Shown: positions 54,198-63,359 of the stretch, piece by piece
Position numbering within the stretch: position 1 is the first letter of the stretch
Layout: each line of letters opens with the position of its first letter
Assembly (NCBI RefSeq): GCF_004349085.1
Contig: NZ_SMFM01000011.1
Location: 261-64,260 of the forward strand
Source: Flavobacterium caseinilyticum
GTDB taxonomy: Bacteria; Bacteroidota; Bacteroidia; Flavobacteriales; Flavobacteriaceae
Length of the DNA stretch: 64,000 nt
Direction of reading: 5' to 3'
The notes under the pieces: model-generated
Databases searched by the model: none
Seen by the model: the letters and a program-made list of their open reading frames with translations, nothing else
What the model was told of the DNA's origin: nothing
Made by a program: the position numbers and the translations under genes

Positions 54198-57100
54198 TTA
54201 CTTCGTTACTGATGAATTTGTTTTAGATTCTTCGGCTTTTATTTTATCCAATTCCATTTTCGCAGCTGCAACAACATCAGGATAATCAGTGAAGTTTTGG
54301 ATTACATTTTCCAAAATGTAGGTTGCCTGAAAACTATCTTTCAGTCCGTAGAAATTTTTTGCCATCAGGATTAATCCTTTCGCTCCAAAATACTTATAGC
54401 TTGAGTAATTCTTCGCTAATTTCTGCACTGCAGTATTGGAAACTTCAAACTTCCCGTCTTTGTTTTTAAAATAAGCGTCATAATACAACGCCTCGGCTGC
54501 TAATTCACCTTTGGCAGTAGTCAATAATTTCGCGTAAGCAACGCGAGCTTTATTTTCATCGCCCGTCTGAAAGGCCGCACGCGCAATGATAATTTGCGCA
54601 TCGCTCTTCACATTCTCATCCGCTTTGGAATTCATCAAAACTTTCTCCGCATAAATTACCGAATTTAAATAATCCTTTTTATCATAATATAATTTCATCA
54701 AATTGGACTGTGCAAAAGTGGTGTTCTGCGAAATATCCGATTCGTTTTCCAATCGTGACAATATTGCGACAGCTTTGTTGTCATCCTTATTTTTAAGATA
54801 AATCTGAGCCAGTCTTGACAGAGACTGTTCGCTGAATTCACTTCTGGACTGCGCAATCACATATTCATAATGTGGAACTGATTTGCTCTCTGAACCTTCG
54901 GCAAAGTACAATTGGGCAAGATAATAATTAGCTTGTAACGCATGCATCCCTTTTGGAAACTGATTTATATACCCGCTAAATCCTGCGATTGCCTGCTTAG
55001 CATTGTTTTGTTGAAATTGTTTTTCGGCTGCCTCAAAGGTATCATTATCAAGTTCCACATTTGTCACCGAAACAAAATCCAAAGTTCGAACCCAGCTCGC
55101 ATATTCGTCAACGCGACCACTCTCTACATAAACCAATCTTGCGGTGGCAACTGCTTCTAGCGCTTCAGGAGTTCTGGGGAAATCCGCGGCTACTTTTTTA
55201 AATTTCAGCAATGCCTGATCATTTTTATCGGAATTATAATAAATCAATCCCTGACGCAAAATGGCTCTTGAAGTAAAAGAACTTTTCTTAAATTCCGTAT
55301 TCAGTCGGTCATATGTTTTTATGGCAAGGTCATTTTCATTCTCGGCAACGTATGTGTTTGCAAGTTCAAACAATGCATCATCTCTGTAACTCGATTTGGA
55401 ATACGACTGTAAAAAAGCATTCAGTTCCTCAATTTTTTTATCATTTTTAGCCACAAAACCATAGCTAATTGCTCTTTGGAAATAGGCATAATCCGCATCT
55501 ACACTTTTAGATTCAATCACTTTCGAATACCCATCTATTGCTGCTCCATACTTCGAACTCACAAATCGACAATCTGCCAAACGTAAATAAGAATCGTTCA
55601 AGCGCACTTTGTCATCTTTCACTTTTTCCACTTGGTTTTGAAAATAATTTCCCGCCTGATCGTAGTCTTTCAATTTGAAGTACGTGTAGGCAATATTGTA
55701 ATTGTGGTTTTTATATTCCGGTGTTTTTTCGGCTTGAGCCAAAGTTGTAAATTGTTTAAAACTTGACAATGCATCTTTAAAATCATTCAAAACATATTCT
55801 GTTTCTGCTTTCCAGAAAGTAGCTCGCGCCGTAAAAACAGCATCTTTAGATTCGGCTATTGATTTTGTAAACATCTTTAACGCCTCCGTGTAATTCCCAT
55901 CGGTGTACAACTCCAGTCCACTGTAAAAAAGAACCTTCTGATATGCTAATTTATTCTCTGGAGTTTTACTTTTTTCCAATAAAACTAGAGCTCCTTTATA
56001 ATTTTTAGAAGAAATATAGGAATCGATCAACAGTCTTTCAATCTCAGAACGGCCGGCATTATTCGGATATTTAGTCACGAAAGCCTGTAGAACCGCCGGA
56101 ACGCTTTGATACGAATTACCCAGTTCATAACTCAGTTTTGCATAATTCAAACTGGCATCTTCCTGAATAGCCAAGTCAAATGCCATTTCCGAAGCATTTT
56201 TGAAAGCATTCAAAGCCTGTTGTTTTTTATCAGTATTTAAATAACTTTCTCCCAGATGGTAATAGGCATTTTGCGCCACAGAATCTTTCCCTCCTATAAT
56301 TTTATTAAACTGGGAAATTGCATTTTCGTAGTCTTTTTGTTTGTAATAGGCATAACCCAATTGGTAGAAATCCGTATTACTCCATCTTCCCTTTTGTCCT
56401 TTGTAAGCTACCAGATAGGGAATGGCTTTGTCATATTGTTTCAAATTGAAGTAGCTTTCGCCAATAATTTTATTGAGTTCTGATTTTTCCAGAGGAGTAG
56501 ATTTTGCCATCGCTTTTCCACCCAAATCAATTGCTTTTTGAAAATTCCCTAATTTAAAATTCATGTCGGCTTGATAATACGAAAGCTTTTCTTTGTATTT
56601 TTCGTCACCTGAAACTTCCTCAAAATACTTATTTGCTTTCTGGTAATCATCGCCCTGATAAGCCAAAAATCCCAAATAATATTTAGCCTGCGAACCGTAT
56701 ACCGGTGATTTTTCTACTTTGTTAAAATAAACTGTGGCCTCTTTTTTATTTTTGCCATTAAAAAAACTGTATCCTTTCTGGAAATTGAATTTATCACGGT
56801 CGCTTTTGCTTAAATTGCTTTCGTCCACTTTACTGAACCATTTTAAAGCTTGTGGATAATTCCCCTCGTTAAAGTGAAAGTGAGCCACTTCAATATAAGC
56901 CTGATTTTGTTTAACGCTGGTTGGATAGTCTTCTACAAATTGCTCCATCAACTGATCTGCATTGGCCTGATTGGTTCGAATGGCACAATTAGCGGCATAA
57001 TAAGCGCAGTCTGATTTCAGTTCTTCAGTAGTAGCAGTTTCTTTTACTTTATTGAAAATAATTTGTGCAGAGGCGTATTGCCCGTCTTTAAACAAAGAAA

Positions 57101-57212
57101 GCGCTTTATTGAAATCTTTTAAATCGTGGGTATAAATGGTCGATTTTTGTGCCGATGTGGAAATAGTGATACTAAAAAGGAAAATGAAAAAGAGCCAGGA
57201 AGTTTTACGCAT
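54198..57212 (-). CDS. Large exported TPR protein
   Basis: 1004 residues with an N-terminal signal peptide (TSWLFFIFLFSITISTSAQ) and tetratricopeptide repeats nearly end to end, such as NKALSLFKDGQYASAQIIF, NEGNYPQALKWFSKV, LGFLAYQGDDYQKANKYFEEV, YKQKDYENAISQFNKI, and further units to residue ~980. No lipobox. It is exported, probably to the periplasm, as a scaffold. TPR proteins of this size beside a TonB-type barrel are found in Bacteroidota, but I know no assigned role. The promoter box TACATTTG ends 22 bp before the ATG. Confidence 0.88.
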   Translation of the reverse strand: MRKTSWLFFIFLFSITISTSAQKSTIYTHDLKDFNKALSLFKDGQYASAQIIFNKVKETATTEELKSDCAYYAANCAIRTNQANADQLMEQFVEDYPTSVKQNQAYIEVAHFHFNEGNYPQALKWFSKVDESNLSKSDRDKFNFQKGYSFFNGKNKKEATVYFNKVEKSPVYGSQAKYYLGFLAYQGDDYQKANKYFEEVSGDEKYKEKLSYYQADMNFKLGNFQKAIDLGGKAMAKSTPLEKSELNKIIGESYFNLKQYDKAIPYLVAYKGQKGRWSNTDFYQLGYAYYKQKDYENAISQFNKIIGGKDSVAQNAYYHLGESYLNTDKKQQALNAFKNASEMAFDLAIQEDASLNYAKLSYELGNSYQSVPAVLQAFVTKYPNNAGRSEIERLLIDSYISSKNYKGALVLLEKSKTPENKLAYQKVLFYSGLELYTDGNYTEALKMFTKSIAESKDAVFTARATFWKAETEYVLNDFKDALSSFKQFTTLAQAEKTPEYKNHNYNIAYTYFKLKDYDQAGNYFQNQVEKVKDDKVRLNDSYLRLADCRFVSSKYGAAIDGYSKVIESKSVDADYAYFQRAISYGFVAKNDKKIEELNAFLQSYSKSSYRDDALFELANTYVAENENDLAIKTYDRLNTEFKKSSFTSRAILRQGLIYYNSDKNDQALLKFKKVAADFPRTPEALEAVATARLVYVESGRVDEYASWVRTLDFVSVTNVELDNDTFEAAEKQFQQNNAKQAIAGFSGYINQFPKGMHALQANYYLAQLYFAEGSESKSVPHYEYVIAQSRSEFSEQSLSRLAQIYLKNKDDNKAVAILSRLENESDISQNTTFAQSNLMKLYYDKKDYLNSVIYAEKVLMNSKADENVKSDAQIIIARAAFQTGDENKARVAYAKLLTTAKGELAAEALYYDAYFKNKDGKFEVSNTAVQKLAKNYSSYKYFGAKGLILMAKNFYGLKDSFQATYILENVIQNFTDYPDVVAAAKMELDKIKAEESKTNSSVTK

Positions 57213-57233
57213 TGTGATTTTATTTTAATAATT

Positions 57234-57241
57234 CAAATGTA
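57234..57241 (-). promoter_or_regulatory. TPR gene -7 box
   Basis: TACATTTG on the minus strand (57241-57234), 22 bp before the start at 57212. The remaining gap to ftsE shows no other signal I can name. Confidence 0.5.
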
Positions 57242-57470
57242 TCATATTCTGAAGTGTATAACGAAGCGCCGCCAGCTTTTATTATGAACATTTTTTTTAA
57301 CATTGCAAAATTTAGCTATCATCGCGAGATCCCAAGGCCCATATTCTTCTAATCAACTAGGTGCCTTTTCACGATTATTTGATTTTTATTAAATTCTGCC
57401 TATTAGAATAGAATTTATTTTGAATCGAACCGTTATCTTATTACTTTTACCCAATAAACAAATACCAACT

Positions 57471-58157
57471 ATGTCACAATCTGTACTGTCTTTAAAAAAT
57501 GTAACTATATATCAAGAAGGAAAATCCATTTTATCCGATGTCAATTTAGATGTAAACCACGGTGAATTCTTGTACATTATTGGAAAAACAGGTTCCGGAA
57601 AAAGTAGCTTGATGAAAACTTTATACGGCGATTTACCGCTGATAGAAGGCGAAGGAAACATAGTAGAATTTGACCTTGCAGCTTTAAAAGAAAATGACAT
57701 TCCGTTTTTGAGAAGAAAGATTGGCATCGTTTTTCAGGATTTCAAATTGCTTCCGGACCGTACTGTAAATGAAAATATGTTATTTGTACTTAAAGCAACT
57801 GGCTGGTCAAGTGCCGTAGATATGCAAAACAAAATTGAAGAAGTTTTAGCTAAAGTGGGCATGAGAGATTTTGGCAAAAAAATGCCGCATCAGCTTTCAG
57901 GTGGTGAACAGCAACGTGTGGCGATTGCCAGAGCTTTGCTGAACGATCCGGAATTGATCCTAGCTGATGAACCTACAGGAAACTTAGATCCACAAACGAG
58001 TGCCGAAGTGCTGGAAGTCCTAAAAAAAATCAATGCTAACGGAAAAACCATCATTATGGCAACCCATGATTATGCTTTATTAATGAAATTCCCTGCAAAA
58101 ACATTGAAATGTGAAGACTCCAAAATTTTTGAAGTGATTCAGCAAAGAATGGCATAA
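57471..58157 (+). CDS. ftsE: Cell-division ATP-binding protein FtsE
   Basis: About 228 residues from ATG 57471 (MSQSVLSLKNVTIYQEGKSIL). ABC ATPase: Walker A IGKTGSGKSSL near residue 37, Q-loop FQDFKLLPDRTVNENM, signature LSGGEQQRVAIARALL, Walker B LILADEPTGNLDPQT and the switch His in ATHDYALL. FtsE with FtsX controls peptidoglycan hydrolases at the divisome; the LSGGEQQR and DFKLLPDRTV segments are typical FtsE. ftsX is not adjacent: the next gene is a glycosyltransferase that overlaps by 1 nt, so FtsX is presumably elsewhere. The longer frame to 57420 lacks support. Confidence 0.92.
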   Translation: MSQSVLSLKNVTIYQEGKSILSDVNLDVNHGEFLYIIGKTGSGKSSLMKTLYGDLPLIEGEGNIVEFDLAALKENDIPFLRRKIGIVFQDFKLLPDRTVNENMLFVLKATGWSSAVDMQNKIEEVLAKVGMRDFGKKMPHQLSGGEQQRVAIARALLNDPELILADEPTGNLDPQTSAEVLEVLKKINANGKTIIMATHDYALLMKFPAKTLKCEDSKIFEVIQQRMA

Positions 58158-59047
58158 TGCTCTCCATTCTTGTTCCAATATACAATTACAATGTTTATCC
58201 TCTCGTTGAAGAGCTTCACAAACAATGCACAGAATGCAGAATAAATTTTGAAATTTTATGTCAAGATGATGCATCAAAATCTATTTTAAATGCAATTAAC
58301 GAGAATGTAAATACATTATCGAACTGCAGTTTTACAGCTTTAGAAGAAAACCTGGCACACCGCGGAAACAGAAATTCCTTAGCCGAACAGGCGCAATATG
58401 ATTTTTTGCTTTTTATTGACGGCGACTCCATAATTATTCATCCCGATTACATCAAAAAATACATTGTAACTCTAAAAGATTTCGATGTTATTTATGGCGG
58501 TCGGTTGCATCCTGAGAAATATCCGTCCGAAAATAAAAAATTACGATGGAAGTACGGTAAATTCATTGAAGATAAATCAGCCCAAGACCGGAATAAAAAG
58601 CCGTATCAATCGTTACTTTTTAATAATACTGTCATAAAAAAAGAGCGTTTTGACCAAGTAAAATTTGATAAAGACAAAAAAAAATACGGTCACGATGACA
58701 CCCAACTTTCATACGAATTAAGTCTATTAAAAGCTAAGGTAAATCATATCGAAAACCCTGTTCAACACGGCTATATTGATACAAATTTGGATTATTTAAA
58801 CAAAACAAAAGAGTCTTTAGAAAACTTGATTTTATTATACCAAGAACAAAAAATTGATATCAATTTTGTCAGACTGCTTCAATTATATCATTTTTTAAAT
58901 AAAACTGCAGCAACGCTCATTATTTCAAAAATATATGGGATTTTTGAAAAATCATTATTAAAAAATTTGACTGGAAACAACCCAAATTTAATCCTGTTTA
59001 ATTTGTTTCGAGTGGGTTATTTATGTTCCATAAAACAGAAAATTTAA
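58157..59047 (+). CDS. Glycosyltransferase family 2
   Basis: 296 residues of the GT-A fold: MLSILVPIYNYNVYPLVEEL, the nucleotide-binding QDDAS, and the metal-binding acidic LLFIDGDSIIIHPDYI near residue 95; then VIYGGRLHPEKYP and a DDTQLSYELSLLKA segment with the base Asp. It probably adds a sugar to a surface glycan. The start codon overlaps the ftsE stop (TAATG), so the genes are translationally coupled. The 3' end overlaps the convergent GT4 gene by 4 nt. Donor and acceptor unknown. Confidence 0.9.
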   Translation: MLSILVPIYNYNVYPLVEELHKQCTECRINFEILCQDDASKSILNAINENVNTLSNCSFTALEENLAHRGNRNSLAEQAQYDFLLFIDGDSIIIHPDYIKKYIVTLKDFDVIYGGRLHPEKYPSENKKLRWKYGKFIEDKSAQDRNKKPYQSLLFNNTVIKKERFDQVKFDKDKKKYGHDDTQLSYELSLLKAKVNHIENPVQHGYIDTNLDYLNKTKESLENLILLYQEQKIDINFVRLLQLYHFLNKTAATLIISKIYGIFEKSLLKNLTGNNPNLILFNLFRVGYLCSIKQKI

Positions 59048-60144
59048 TTCTTTTTGATTGCAATAAAAAGTTGATTCCAAGTTTCCATAATAGTATCAAT
59101 ATTGTATTTTTCGCTGGCTAATTTTGCTTTTCTTCCCATTTCTGTTCTTAATGTAGCATTTTCAATCAGAGTTTCAACTGCTTTTACATAATCGGATTCG
59201 TTATCATTTTCAATCAAAAAGCCGTCTTGGTTTTTAGAAATTATTGCTTTTGGACCGCACGGACAATTATAAGCAACACAAGGCAAGCCTGAAGCCATTG
59301 CTTCAATTAAAACCATTCCGAAAGCTTCAAATCGAGATGTCATCAAATAAAAAGAAGCTTCTGAATATTTTTCGTTAATATTCTGAATCGGCTCATGAAA
59401 AATCACATTCTCCAACATATTCAGGTTTACAGCCAACAATCGTAAATCAACTTTTCCGTCAGATTTTCCATAAATTTCCAATGTCCAATCCGGATGTTTC
59501 TGAATGACTTTTTTCCAGATTTGCAACATTCTGTCAAATCCTTTTTCGTATGTATGCCGACCAACAGCAATGACTTTTTTATTTTCTAAAGCACTCGATT
59601 TTTCTGAAGTGAACCATAAGGGATTTGGAATGACATTGGTGTTTCTTATATTCCATTCCTTGCTGCTTTCACTTGTTACAACAACGAATCGGTCGTATTT
59701 TTTTATCGCCATTCTTTTGAAAATGTTCATACAACTCGTTGCAATTTTCGTCAAAATTTTATTCTTGGATTCTCTTTCCTCGATAAATTTAGAACTGTGC
59801 ATTTCCAAAATAAGCGGAACTTTGTTTTTTAGAATAAAAGGAATTAAATATGCTTTTAAACCATTATCGCAAACAATAATGGCATCAGGCTGGACTGCTT
59901 TAATTTTAGTTTTTAATCCTTTTGAAAAAGAATTAAAAAACTGTAAAAAATTACCTTTTAAAAGTATATCATGAAAAATAATACTAGAATTAAAAGAATA
60001 AAATAAAGGAGAAAAGCCTTCATTTTGAGTCAGAATATGCACTTCATACCCTAGTTTTTCAATCAGATAATTAGTTTTGATCGAAAGGACTCTGGCTACG
60101 CCGCCTTCGTTATTTACATTGGGAACTATATAGAGAAGCTTCAT
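59044..60144 (-). CDS. Glycosyltransferase family 4
   Basis: 366 residues, GT-B fold: YIVPNVNNEGGVARVLSIKTNYL at the start, VIAVGRHTYEKGFDRMLQIW (donor-binding loop), and the E-x7-E-type FEAFGMVLIEAMASGLPCVAYNC near residue 275. Retaining transferase of the GT4 type using a nucleotide sugar, in synthesis of lipopolysaccharide or other exopolysaccharide. Start overlaps the stop of the FdtA-like gene (ATGA), so the two are coupled. Specific sugar not predictable. Confidence 0.9.
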   Translation of the reverse strand: MKLLYIVPNVNNEGGVARVLSIKTNYLIEKLGYEVHILTQNEGFSPLFYSFNSSIIFHDILLKGNFLQFFNSFSKGLKTKIKAVQPDAIIVCDNGLKAYLIPFILKNKVPLILEMHSSKFIEERESKNKILTKIATSCMNIFKRMAIKKYDRFVVVTSESSKEWNIRNTNVIPNPLWFTSEKSSALENKKVIAVGRHTYEKGFDRMLQIWKKVIQKHPDWTLEIYGKSDGKVDLRLLAVNLNMLENVIFHEPIQNINEKYSEASFYLMTSRFEAFGMVLIEAMASGLPCVAYNCPCGPKAIISKNQDGFLIENDNESDYVKAVETLIENATLRTEMGRKAKLASEKYNIDTIMETWNQLFIAIKKN

Positions 60145-60545
60145 TTTTTGGATTCCAAAAATTCATCAAAATCTCTGATATAATCGGCTTCTTCAAAAAC
60201 ATCCGAAGCAAAAACGAGACAAACTGAACCAGACGAAAAATTTTGTAATTCTCTCCAAATACCTGTTGGTATCAGTAATCCAACATTTGGTTTGTTCAAA
60301 AGAAATGATTTTTTTTCGGCTCCGTCATTCAACACAACTTCAAAACTTCCACTTAAAGCAATAAGGACTTCGCTTTGATTACTGTGTGAATGACCGCCTC
60401 GAAAAGAATTGCTGGGCACATCAAAAAGATAATACACGCGCTTGAATTCAAAAGGCAAAACATCCTCCTGAATAAAAGCTAAATTCCCACGTGTATCCTC
60501 TACAACGGGAATTTCAAGTAATTGCACGTCTCTAATCGTTGTCAT
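60141..60545 (-). CDS. FdtA/QdtA-like dTDP-sugar 3,4-ketoisomerase
   Basis: 134 residues, one cupin of the FdtA/WxcM family: DTRGNLAFIQEDVLPF, YYLFDVPSNSFRGGHSHSNQ (the RGGHSH histidines at the active site), EVLIALSGSFEVVLNDG, and IPTGIWRELQNFSSGSVCLVFASD. Family members move the keto group of dTDP-4-keto-6-deoxyglucose from C4 to C3 on the way to 3-amino-3,6-dideoxy sugars (Fuc3NAc/Qui3NAc). The partner aminotransferase and acyltransferase are not adjacent on this side but an LbH acyltransferase lies at 62604. Which epimer is made is not visible. Confidence 0.85.
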   Translation of the reverse strand: MTTIRDVQLLEIPVVEDTRGNLAFIQEDVLPFEFKRVYYLFDVPSNSFRGGHSHSNQSEVLIALSGSFEVVLNDGAEKKSFLLNKPNVGLLIPTGIWRELQNFSSGSVCLVFASDVFEEADYIRDFDEFLESKK

Positions 60546-60549
60546 AATA

Positions 60550-61656
60550 CTATTTTAAACTGATTTTCATTATATCCAGCCACTGTTTTCCAATTACTGA
60601 AACAGAAAAAGATTGCACACTTTGCAACGCATTTTGTTTGCAATATCGATATAAATTTTCGTCTTCGAGAAATAAATTCATCGCTTCAGAAAGTTTTGTA
60701 ACATTCTGATTTTCGACCAACAATCCATTTTCTCTATGCTGAATCATTTCTTTTGGTCCTGATGCGCAATCAAACGCAATTACAGGAGTTTCACAAGCCA
60801 GCGATTCCAAAATTACATTGGGCAAACCTTCATTCAAACTGCTTAACACAAAAAATTTAGCTCTTTTTAAATACTTAAAAGGATTATTTTGATACCCTAA
60901 AAAATGTACTTTGTCTTCAATTTTTCTTTCGGTAACCAAGTTTTGCAGCATTTTTTTTTGTTCACCATCACCCAAAAAAACCAAATGAATATTTTTTTCT
61001 GGCAAAACTGAATTGGAATACGCGTCAATCAGTTTGTCAAATTGTTTGATGGAGGTTTCCATTTGGCCTACACCAATAATAAAATCATATGGAAGTTCAA
61101 TATGCTCCTGGCTCTTTAGTGCAATTTCCTCAATATCGATTGGATTATAAATACGAACAACATTTTTCAGCTGGTGTTTTTTCTCTATCAATGCTTTGGA
61201 TTCATCTGAAATACTGACTAATTTATAACATTCTCCGTAAATAAAACGGCTGAGAAAAGACGATTTAGGCATGTAATGATCTATCAAAAAACTGTGAACT
61301 GTAAAAATAGTTTTCGTTTTATATAGCCATTTTGCTATCGATAACTCTTGAATGGGTTTTATCCGAAATCGGAAATCGATAATAAAATCGAATTGATTTT
61401 CGTCAAGATATTTTTTAAGAAAAGTGAAGCGATTCCATTTATTAATAAGGCTGTTGGACGCATTTTTCATCTTGCCTAAATTGACTAATTTTCCTGAATA
61501 GGAATACGAAATTTCATCAAGAACAATAATAGTATGGACTTCTAACCCTTGTTTTTCAAAAAAATGCGATAAGACCGACATTACCTTTTCGGCACCGCCA
61601 CCACTTAATCGATAACCAATTAAAGCAATTTTAATTTTTTTGTTGGGCAATATCAT
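60550..61656 (-). CDS. Glycosyltransferase family 4
   Basis: 368 residues, GT-B: IALIGYRLSGGGAEKVMSVLSHFF, donor region YDFIIGVGQMETSIKQFDKLI, and NEGLPNVILESLACETPVIAFDC with the E-x7-E pattern near residue 285. It stands 4 bp before the FdtA-like gene on the same strand, forming a three-gene minus-strand operon with the GT4 at 59044. It has close layout to that gene (CASGPKEMIQ vs CPCGPKAIIS after the signature), so the two may be old duplicates. Confidence 0.9.
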   Translation of the reverse strand: MILPNKKIKIALIGYRLSGGGAEKVMSVLSHFFEKQGLEVHTIIVLDEISYSYSGKLVNLGKMKNASNSLINKWNRFTFLKKYLDENQFDFIIDFRFRIKPIQELSIAKWLYKTKTIFTVHSFLIDHYMPKSSFLSRFIYGECYKLVSISDESKALIEKKHQLKNVVRIYNPIDIEEIALKSQEHIELPYDFIIGVGQMETSIKQFDKLIDAYSNSVLPEKNIHLVFLGDGEQKKMLQNLVTERKIEDKVHFLGYQNNPFKYLKRAKFFVLSSLNEGLPNVILESLACETPVIAFDCASGPKEMIQHRENGLLVENQNVTKLSEAMNLFLEDENLYRYCKQNALQSVQSFSVSVIGKQWLDIMKISLK

Positions 61657-61702
61657 TAACGATTTCTTATTTTCGTATCAAATATAACTCTTTTAAAAAA
61701 AT

Positions 61703-62602
61703 ATGCAAGACAATCCATTGGTTACCATTATTTGCTTGTGTTACAATCAGGAAGAATACGTCTTGGAGAGTTTATTTTCAGTTGTCAATCAGAATTATGC
61801 TGCTATAGAGCTCATTATTGTTGATGACTGCAGTTCAGATAATTCAAAGGCAGTAATCGAAAATTGGCTGCTTGATTTCCCGAAGATCCAATTTATTGCA
61901 AATGAAGTTAATTTAGGCAGTACAAAATCGTTCAATAAAGCCTTAAAAAAAGCCAAAGGCGAATTTATAATTGACTTGGCCGCTGATGATATTTTGGTGT
62001 CCAATTGTGTCACTTCACAAATAAATGCTTTCAAAAACACAACCTATGAAAACCTCGGAGTTGTTTATGGAAATGCTGAATTAATTAATGAGAAAGGAAT
62101 GTTTAACGGTTATTATTTTCCCGTAGATCGTTTTAAAAAAGTAATAAAACCGCGTGTAACGGGTGATATTTATGAATCCGTACTTTCTGGTGGCGACTGC
62201 ATGTGTTCGGTTTCAGCGATGGTGAAAAAATCCGCATTTGATCATTTAAACGGTTACGATGAAACGCTTGCCTATGAGGATTTAGATTTATGGATTCGCG
62301 CTTCCCGGATTTATGATTTTGATTTTATTGATGAAATTATAATTCGGAAAAGGACAGTCGAAAATTCTTTGGGAACTCATTTTTTCAAGAAAAATGATGC
62401 AAGAGCCAGAAAAATAAATCAATCTACTTATCTGATTATAAAAAAGGCAATAAGACTCAACAGAACAAAAAAAGAGAATAAGGCGTTGTTAAAACGCATT
62501 CATTTCGAAATGATTTTGAACAATAAAACTAGAAACTACACCTTATTATTAAAGTATGTTTTGCTTGAAATTAAGCTGAGATTCCATTTACTGATTCCAT
62601 AA
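61703..62602 (+). CDS. Glycosyltransferase family 2
   Basis: 299 residues, GT-A: LVTIICLCYNQEEYVLESLFSVVNQNY, IIVDDCSSDNSKAVI, the metal-binding DLAADD near residue 95, and YDETLAYEDLDLWIRAS (catalytic-base Asp). Inverting transferase for surface glycan assembly. It is on the opposite strand to the surrounding cluster: 46 bp divergent from the GT4 gene and convergent with the acyltransferase gene (1-bp gap). A cysteine-rich patch (GGDCMCSVSAMV) is noted without assigned meaning. Confidence 0.9.
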   Translation: MQDNPLVTIICLCYNQEEYVLESLFSVVNQNYAAIELIIVDDCSSDNSKAVIENWLLDFPKIQFIANEVNLGSTKSFNKALKKAKGEFIIDLAADDILVSNCVTSQINAFKNTTYENLGVVYGNAELINEKGMFNGYYFPVDRFKKVIKPRVTGDIYESVLSGGDCMCSVSAMVKKSAFDHLNGYDETLAYEDLDLWIRASRIYDFDFIDEIIIRKRTVENSLGTHFFKKNDARARKINQSTYLIIKKAIRLNRTKKENKALLKRIHFEMILNNKTRNYTLLLKYVLLEIKLRFHLLIP

Positions 62603-62603
62603 T

Positions 62604-63359
62604 CTACACGAGCATATAATTATCCAACGCTGCTTTCTCTCCTTCCCAGTCTCTGGAAATAGAATCTTTTATGAATTTTGCCGGAATGCCTCCAATTAAT
62701 ATATTAGAACCATAAGAAGTATAATCCGTATTGCACAAACTATTTGAAGCTATCGTACAAAAATCTGGCGTTTTAGTACCCTGAAGCGCAGTCACTCTGC
62801 TGGATGCATAATTGTAATTTCCAATTAGAACGGGTGCTGTCATTTTAAACTTTTCGCCGGTTTGCGTATCCATCATCTGATGAAAATTAGTATCCATAAT
62901 TTGGGATTCCGAACCAAAACGGGCGTAATTTCCAAATACAATTCTTTCCACGCAAATCAGTTTTGCATTGGAAGCCAATGAAGCCATGTGCCCAAATTCA
63001 CAATATCCATTCTCTCCAACGTATATAAAATAATCTTTCCCAAATTGTACATGACCCGTAAAAACAAGCGTTCCCAAAATATTGATTTCGGCAATTCCTT
63101 TATGTAGCGTGTTCATTTCATACGGTTGTCCAAAACCAATCATTCCTTTTTTAATAGCGCCCTTAATTTCGATTTTTCCTGTTATTGACGTAAATTTTAC
63201 ATTTCCATAAAAAAATACCGGAAGCTGTTTTGCAATACTATAAGGGAATTTCTTGAAATTAAAGTAGAGTGTTTTTGTCCAATTTACCGAATAATAAATT
63301 TTGAATTTTTTATAACTCGATCGTCCTTTTCTATAATTAAGTTTTAAAATTTCAATCAT
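62604..63359 (-). CDS. Left-handed beta-helix acyltransferase
   Basis: 251 residues. The middle (about 85-215) shows hexapeptide-like turns (INILGTLVFTGHVQFG, YVGENGYCEFGHMASL, RIVFGNYARFGSESQIMDTNFHQM, VLIGNYNYASSRVTALQG, and NILIGGIPAKFI) of an LbH acyltransferase; the FHQM His is a candidate catalytic residue. Such enzymes add acetyl or longer acyl groups to sugars. The start overlaps the flippase stop by 8 nt, indicating one operon. It might N-acetylate the 3-amino sugar implied by the FdtA-like gene; that is inference. Confidence 0.82.
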   Translation of the reverse strand: MIEILKLNYRKGRSSYKKFKIYYSVNWTKTLYFNFKKFPYSIAKQLPVFFYGNVKFTSITGKIEIKGAIKKGMIGFGQPYEMNTLHKGIAEINILGTLVFTGHVQFGKDYFIYVGENGYCEFGHMASLASNAKLICVERIVFGNYARFGSESQIMDTNFHQMMDTQTGEKFKMTAPVLIGNYNYASSRVTALQGTKTPDFCTIASNSLCNTDYTSYGSNILIGGIPAKFIKDSISRDWEGEKAALDNYMLV

